DNA of 29,169 nucleotides from Verrucomicrobia bacterium UBA6775. Its GTDB lineage: Bacteria; Verrucomicrobiota; Verrucomicrobiia; Limisphaerales; UBA1096. The notes under the pieces were generated by a model that saw nothing but the letters and a program-made list of their open reading frames with translations, had not been told where the DNA came from and made no database searches. Numbering within the stretch: position 1 is the stretch's first letter; every line of letters starts with the position of its first letter. The stretch lies in contig DKGH01000079.1 in NCBI GenBank assembly GCA_002453165.1, positions 1 through 29,169 of the forward strand. The letters run 5' to 3'. Below are positions 27,032 through 29,169 of this stretch, piece after piece. The translations under genes and the position numbers were made by a program.

Positions 27032-29080
27032 TTATAGACTACGCTTGGTTTTCTTTTTGGGCAGATAGGAGACTGCGCTCGACTTCTTCTCAGTGCCAGT
27101 TGACTCGCCGGTCAGATTTTTAAGTTCGTTGACTTGATCGCGCAGGAGCGCTGCCTTTTCGAATTCCAATTTCTCGGCTGCCTCGAGCATCTCTTTTTCA
27201 AGTTCGCGTATAGTCTCCACAACATCCAAATCTCCTGCGGTTTCCCGAAAAGTCGCCGCCGATTTTTCGCTGCTACCATATTTGTCACCCAGTCGCTGTT
27301 CGATGGGGCGACTAACGCTTTTAGGTGTAATGCCGTGTTTTTCGTTGTGCTCCAGTTGGCGTTTTCGGCGATAATCTGAGATGCGCAAAAACTCCCGTAT
27401 GCTTCGAGTCTTGTCATCCGCATATAGAATAACCCGCCCGTTCAAGTGCCGAGCAGCACGGCCAGCCGTTTGAACCAAGCTGGTTGTGGATCGCAAAAAC
27501 CCTTCCTTGTCCGCATCCAAGATCGCCACCAATGACACCTCGGGAATATCCAATCCCTCACGAAGAAGGTTTATCCCGACGAGCACATCGAATTCGCCCT
27601 GACGTAGTTCCCTCAATATCTCGACCCGTTCGATCGCACCAATGTCACTGTGCAGGTAACGCACATTCACACCAATGTCCGCGAGATAATCGGTCAACTC
27701 CTCAGCCGTGCGCTTGGTCAACGTGGTTACGAGCACTCGTTCGCCCAAGTCCACCCGCTTGCGAGCCTCCTCAATTAAATCATCTATCTGCCCCTTTAGC
27801 GGCTTGATGGTGATCTCCGGATCCACCAAGCCTGTTGGCCGAACAATCTGTTCGACCACCCTGCCCCTGGCCCATTCGATCTCGCGCTTGGCCGGAGTCG
27901 CACTGATGTAAAGCGTCTGGTTTTGCAGCGCCTGAAATTCCTTAAAATTTAACGGGCGATTATCGAGGGCACTTGGGAGTCGAAATCCATGCTCCACCAG
28001 TACCGTTTTTCGGGAGCGATCACCGGCGAACATGCCTTCGACCTGCGGCACGGTGGCGTGTGACTCGTCGACCACCAACAGGAAGTCTTTCGGAAAAAAA
28101 TCAAGCAATGTGCTCGGCCTCGATCCCGGAGGACGGCCGTTCAAGTGACGGGAATAATTCTCGATGCCGGAACAAAACCCCATCTCCATCATCATTTCCA
28201 AGTCGTACTCCGTGCGCATTCGGATACGCTGGGCTTCGAGCAGCTTCTTCTGCTTTTCCAGTTCTGCAATCCGCTCGCCCAACTCATCGCGGATTGTCTT
28301 GGAGGCACGCTTGATGTTCTCCATTGGCGTGACGAATTGCTTACCCGGGAATATAATCACGCCGGGCAGCGACTCGAGCATATTCCCCGTTAACGGATCA
28401 AAACGGGTGATCCGATCGATCTCGTCCCCGAAAAATTCTATACGGATTCCCTCCTCAAGTTCAGCCGGACGCACTTCCACCGTGTCTCCTCGCACCCGGA
28501 AATGCCCGCGCTCAAACTGAATATCGTTCCGTTCGTATTGGATTTCCACCAAGCGGGAAAGTAGGCGTTCACGGCCAAACTCCTCCCCAAGCCCAAGACG
28601 GATGACCATGTCCTCAAAGTCCCGTTTTTCCCCGACGCCATAGATACAGGACACACTGGCGACCACGATTACATCCCGCCGTGCCAGCAGCGAACTCATG
28701 GCTGACAACCGTAACCGCTCGATCTCGTCATTGATGCTCGAATCCTTCTCGATAAACGTGTCCGTCTGCGGGATGTACGCCTCAGGCTGGTAGTAGTCGA
28801 AATAGCTGACGAAATATTCCACCGCGTTTTCCGGGAAGAACCCCTTGAACTCAGCATACAATTGGGCTGCCAACGTTTTGTTATGGGAAATGATGAGCGT
28901 CGGCTTGGCCAAGTTTTGGATCACGTTGGCCACCGTAAACGTTTTCCCCGAACCGGTCACACCAAGCAACGTCTGGTGTTCCGCCCCAGCCCGAAGCCCC
29001 TCGGTCAATTTACGAATAGCCTCCGGCTGATCCCCTGCCGGCTCAAATGAAGATTGAAGTTTGAATGCTTGTTCTCCCAC
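27032..29080 (-). CDS. uvrB: Excinuclease ABC subunit B
   Basis: From GTG 29080 the protein has 682 residues, close to E. coli UvrB (673). UvrB is the damage-verifying helicase of nucleotide excision repair. Visible parts are FKLQSSFEPAGDQPEAI at the start, Walker A GVTGSGKT, the beta-hairpin region YFDYYQPEAYIPQTDTFIEK, the Walker B/DEAD-type motif VVDESHATVPQ, helicase motifs VLVTTLTKRTAEELT and QTAGRAARH, and the C-terminal UVR motif (IRELEKEMLEAAEKLEFEKA) that contacts UvrC. The frame is open to a TTG at 29116, but those 12 residues mostly translate a palindrome (RPSAW), so I prefer GTG 29080; neither start has a clear ribosome binding site. An internal palindrome (28904-28913) encodes LAKP just after the Walker A region. 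Confidence 0.97.
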   Translation of the reverse strand: MGEQAFKLQSSFEPAGDQPEAIRKLTEGLRAGAEHQTLLGVTGSGKTFTVANVIQNLAKPTLIISHNKTLAAQLYAEFKGFFPENAVEYFVSYFDYYQPEAYIPQTDTFIEKDSSINDEIERLRLSAMSSLLARRDVIVVASVSCIYGVGEKRDFEDMVIRLGLGEEFGRERLLSRLVEIQYERNDIQFERGHFRVRGDTVEVRPAELEEGIRIEFFGDEIDRITRFDPLTGNMLESLPGVIIFPGKQFVTPMENIKRASKTIRDELGERIAELEKQKKLLEAQRIRMRTEYDLEMMMEMGFCSGIENYSRHLNGRPPGSRPSTLLDFFPKDFLLVVDESHATVPQVEGMFAGDRSRKTVLVEHGFRLPSALDNRPLNFKEFQALQNQTLYISATPAKREIEWARGRVVEQIVRPTGLVDPEITIKPLKGQIDDLIEEARKRVDLGERVLVTTLTKRTAEELTDYLADIGVNVRYLHSDIGAIERVEILRELRQGEFDVLVGINLLREGLDIPEVSLVAILDADKEGFLRSTTSLVQTAGRAARHLNGRVILYADDKTRSIREFLRISDYRRKRQLEHNEKHGITPKSVSRPIEQRLGDKYGSSEKSAATFRETAGDLDVVETIRELEKEMLEAAEKLEFEKAALLRDQVNELKNLTGESTGTEKKSSAVSYLPKKKTKRSL

Positions 29081-29082
29081 AA

Positions 29083-29096
29083 ACCAAGCGCTTGGC
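29083..29096. repeat. Palindrome (inverted register) at the uvrB start
   Basis: ACCAAGCGCTTGGC at the uvrB 5' end contains CCAAGCGCTTGG (29084-29095), the centre of the tandem form. Another CCAAGCG half lies at 29107-29113. Confidence 0.65.
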
Positions 29097-29169
29097 CTTA
29101 CCGAAACCAAGCGCAAACGACAAGCTAATCGTTTGCGGAGGTTGAACGACTCATCATGGTAAGCCTCGG

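Noticed and set aside
29114..29169. Possible end of another minus-strand gene, or a start at 29156 on the plus strand
   Set aside because: Only about 15 codons are visible and neither has a motif; a CAAACGA/TCGTTTG hairpin is present but has no T-run.

Overview
The window looks like a chromosomal segment of a Verrucomicrobiota bacterium, most likely Pedosphaera/Limisphaerales-like. This is inferred from gene content, not from a marker gene. It carries an FG-GAP/ASPIC-UnbV lipoprotein, a secreted sulfatase, an H-X9-DG-type pseudopilin, a YdjY-domain protein and a DUF1800-DUF1501 pair, a set typical of Verrucomicrobia and Planctomycetes. It also has a Chlamydia-like class Ic ribonucleotide reductase, which fits the PVC superphylum. 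The DNA is fairly GC-rich, except for a more AT-rich patch around 3.75-4.74 kb. No rRNA, tRNA, CRISPR array, integrase or transposase was seen.

Layout. 1-0.5 kb: the 3' part of ruvC. 0.57-4.74 kb: a large FG-GAP lipoprotein, a STAS-domain protein (minus strand), a pseudopilin and a small lipoprotein. 4.7-8.5 kb: a membrane-anchored GrpE-like protein (minus) divergent from a sulfatase, a hairpin-rich convergent spacer, a secreted esterase (minus) and a small ORF coupled to it. 8.6-14.3 kb: a cupin protein, then nrdA and nrdB, all on the minus strand. nrdB-nrdA is an operon preceded by two putative NrdR boxes and followed by a terminator. 14.7-17.0 kb: a Tat-exported TIM-barrel protein, a DJ-1/PfpI protein and a convergent PhyH dioxygenase. 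17.1-20.3 kb: a sulfotransferase-like gene, a class IV aminotransferase, a membrane protein and two internally deleted genes (DUF1800, DUF1501). 20.3-24.9 kb: a YdjY-domain protein (minus), divergent from a likely operon lpxI - unknown helical protein - gnd - HAD phosphatase that ends in a strong terminator. 24.9-29.1 kb: TPP riboswitch plus thiC, convergent with uvrB.

The feature that ties the window together is not a gene. A 10-base perfect palindrome, CTTGGCCAAG, usually extended to CGCTTGGCCAAGCG, occurs 22 times by hand count in 29 kb, where chance predicts about 0.03. It lies between genes, sometimes as overlapping tandem copies that make a 22-base palindrome, and also inside conserved genes, where it reads as LAKR, LGQA or AWPSA depending on frame. 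One copy lies exactly at the deletion scar of the DUF1800 gene. It resembles the highly iterated palindromes of cyanobacteria (HIP1) in behaviour but has a different sequence, and it is the best candidate here for something undescribed.

Other notable points are an R2 (NrdB) subunit with Leu in place of the radical Tyr, a GrpE-like domain attached to a two-helix membrane anchor, and a bacterial two-gene version of an arrangement that plants carry as a sulfotransferase-like/aminotransferase fusion.
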